Shown: one piece after another, positions 63,546-64,000 of the stretch
Layout: each line of letters opens with the position of its first letter
Position numbering within the stretch: the first letter of the stretch is position 1
Source of the DNA: Gracilariopsis chorda
Taxonomy: Eukaryota; Rhodophyta; Florideophyceae; Gracilariales; Gracilariaceae
Assembly: GCA_003194525.1 (NCBI GenBank)
Contig: NBIV01000211.1
Coordinates: forward strand, 1 to 64,000
DNA length: 64,000 nt
Direction of reading: 5' to 3'
The notes under the pieces: model-generated
Database searches by the model: none
Told to the model about the DNA's origin: nothing
What the model saw: only the letters and a program-made list of their open reading frames with translations
Made by a program: the position numbers and the translations under genes

Positions 63546-64000
63546 CGCGGCGCGACAAGCACTCATGCAAGCGCGACTGTGGGTGGGGGTGGGGGAGAGG
63601 GCGGATGCGGGATATGCGGAGAGCGGCGCACGACGAACGGCACTGCTTTTGCCATACGTGGTATCCAGCAGATATCTCTCTGCTCTACTCCACAAATCGG
63701 GCGGAGCCCGGAGGCTGCGGAGGCGCCAACGCGCGCCAACTGCAGACGCAGCGCCACCGCCACGCACGACGCCCATTGGCGCAAGTGCGGAAAGCATGTG
63801 CCGCGCGTCATATCCGCGCCCCCCCGCGCTGGCCACGTCGCCGCGCTGGCCACGTGGGGGCGGTCTTGCCCAACCGAAAGCCTGCGCCCCGCCACCGCGC
63901 GCGTGCGGAAAGCGCCGCCCTGGCCCCGCGCCACTGAGGCGCGCAGCGTTCTCCCTCGCGGCAGCCCCGCAGCTCGTCATGTTGGCCGCGGCGTTCGCGA
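63546..64000 (-). promoter_or_regulatory. GC-rich upstream region of the AMPK beta gene
   Basis: This is strongly GC-rich, with repeated CGCGCTGGCCACGT-like blocks at 63825-63858 (GCGCTGGCCACGT twice). It should hold the 5' UTR and promoter. Open frames on both strands here are expected from composition alone. Confidence 0.4.

Noticed and set aside
63235-63980. Long frames on both strands upstream of and over the AMPK beta N-terminus
   Set aside because: GC-rich composition removes stops by chance; only the frame with CBM48 and ASC domains shows homology, and its conserved start is MGATTS at 63545.
1-64000. CRISPR array, operon or prokaryotic system
   Set aside because: No regularly spaced repeats, and gene content, introns and transposons are eukaryotic.

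Overview
The window is eukaryotic nuclear DNA. It has spliceosomal GT-AG introns, an LSm3 gene, an AMPK beta gene and a squalene synthase gene with a C-terminal membrane anchor, plus the full range of eukaryotic transposons. Introns are few and short, genes are compact, and a repeat graveyard surrounds a small gene island. A plant/alga-like HisA with a possible transit-peptide extension is also present. Together these fit a red alga with a repeat-rich, intron-poor genome (florideophyte-like, for example Chondrus type). That placement is inference; nothing here is diagnostic of species.

From about 1 to 54.3 kb the DNA is mostly mobile-element remains. Minus strand 1-5.2 kb: a decayed Ty1/copia element. 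5.2-10.7 kb: gene-poor DNA with two copies of a short repeat. 10,693-17,606: a complete but mutated Ty3/gypsy element on the minus strand, with short LTRs, a PBS-like and a PPT-like site, an imperfect target duplication, and about 2 kb of extra sequence holding antisense open frames. 18.2-32.2 kb: the N-terminal two thirds or less of a Tra1/TRRAP gene (SAGA/NuA4 scaffold), now a pseudogene. A decayed Helitron (about 20.2-25.7 kb) splits it, and a decayed hAT transposase (32.3-34.7 kb) borders its far end. 35.5-49.3 kb: three two-gene PIF/Harbinger-like cassettes in different states of decay. Each has a DDE transposase and a Myb/SANT-like partner tail to tail. The third (46,859-49,259) is intact in both genes. 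A 213-bp MITE with TTA target duplications lies between the second and third. 49.3-54.3 kb: no recognised gene.

From 54.5 kb to the end is a compact island of six ordinary genes on strictly alternating strands: squalene synthase (+), HisA/HISN3 (-), LSM3 (+, one 82-nt intron), a HIT-zinc-finger ZNHIT2-like protein (-), an aldose 1-epimerase (+, one 271-nt intron) and an AMPK/SNF1 beta subunit (-). Neighbours are convergent or divergent pairs, so two intergenic regions are candidate shared promoters. The genes serve different pathways (sterol synthesis, histidine synthesis, RNA metabolism, snoRNP/R2TP-type assembly, galactose/hexose metabolism, energy sensing) and do not form one functional unit.

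Coordinates of decayed elements are approximate because reading frames are broken. Family calls come from motif recognition by eye, not from database searches.
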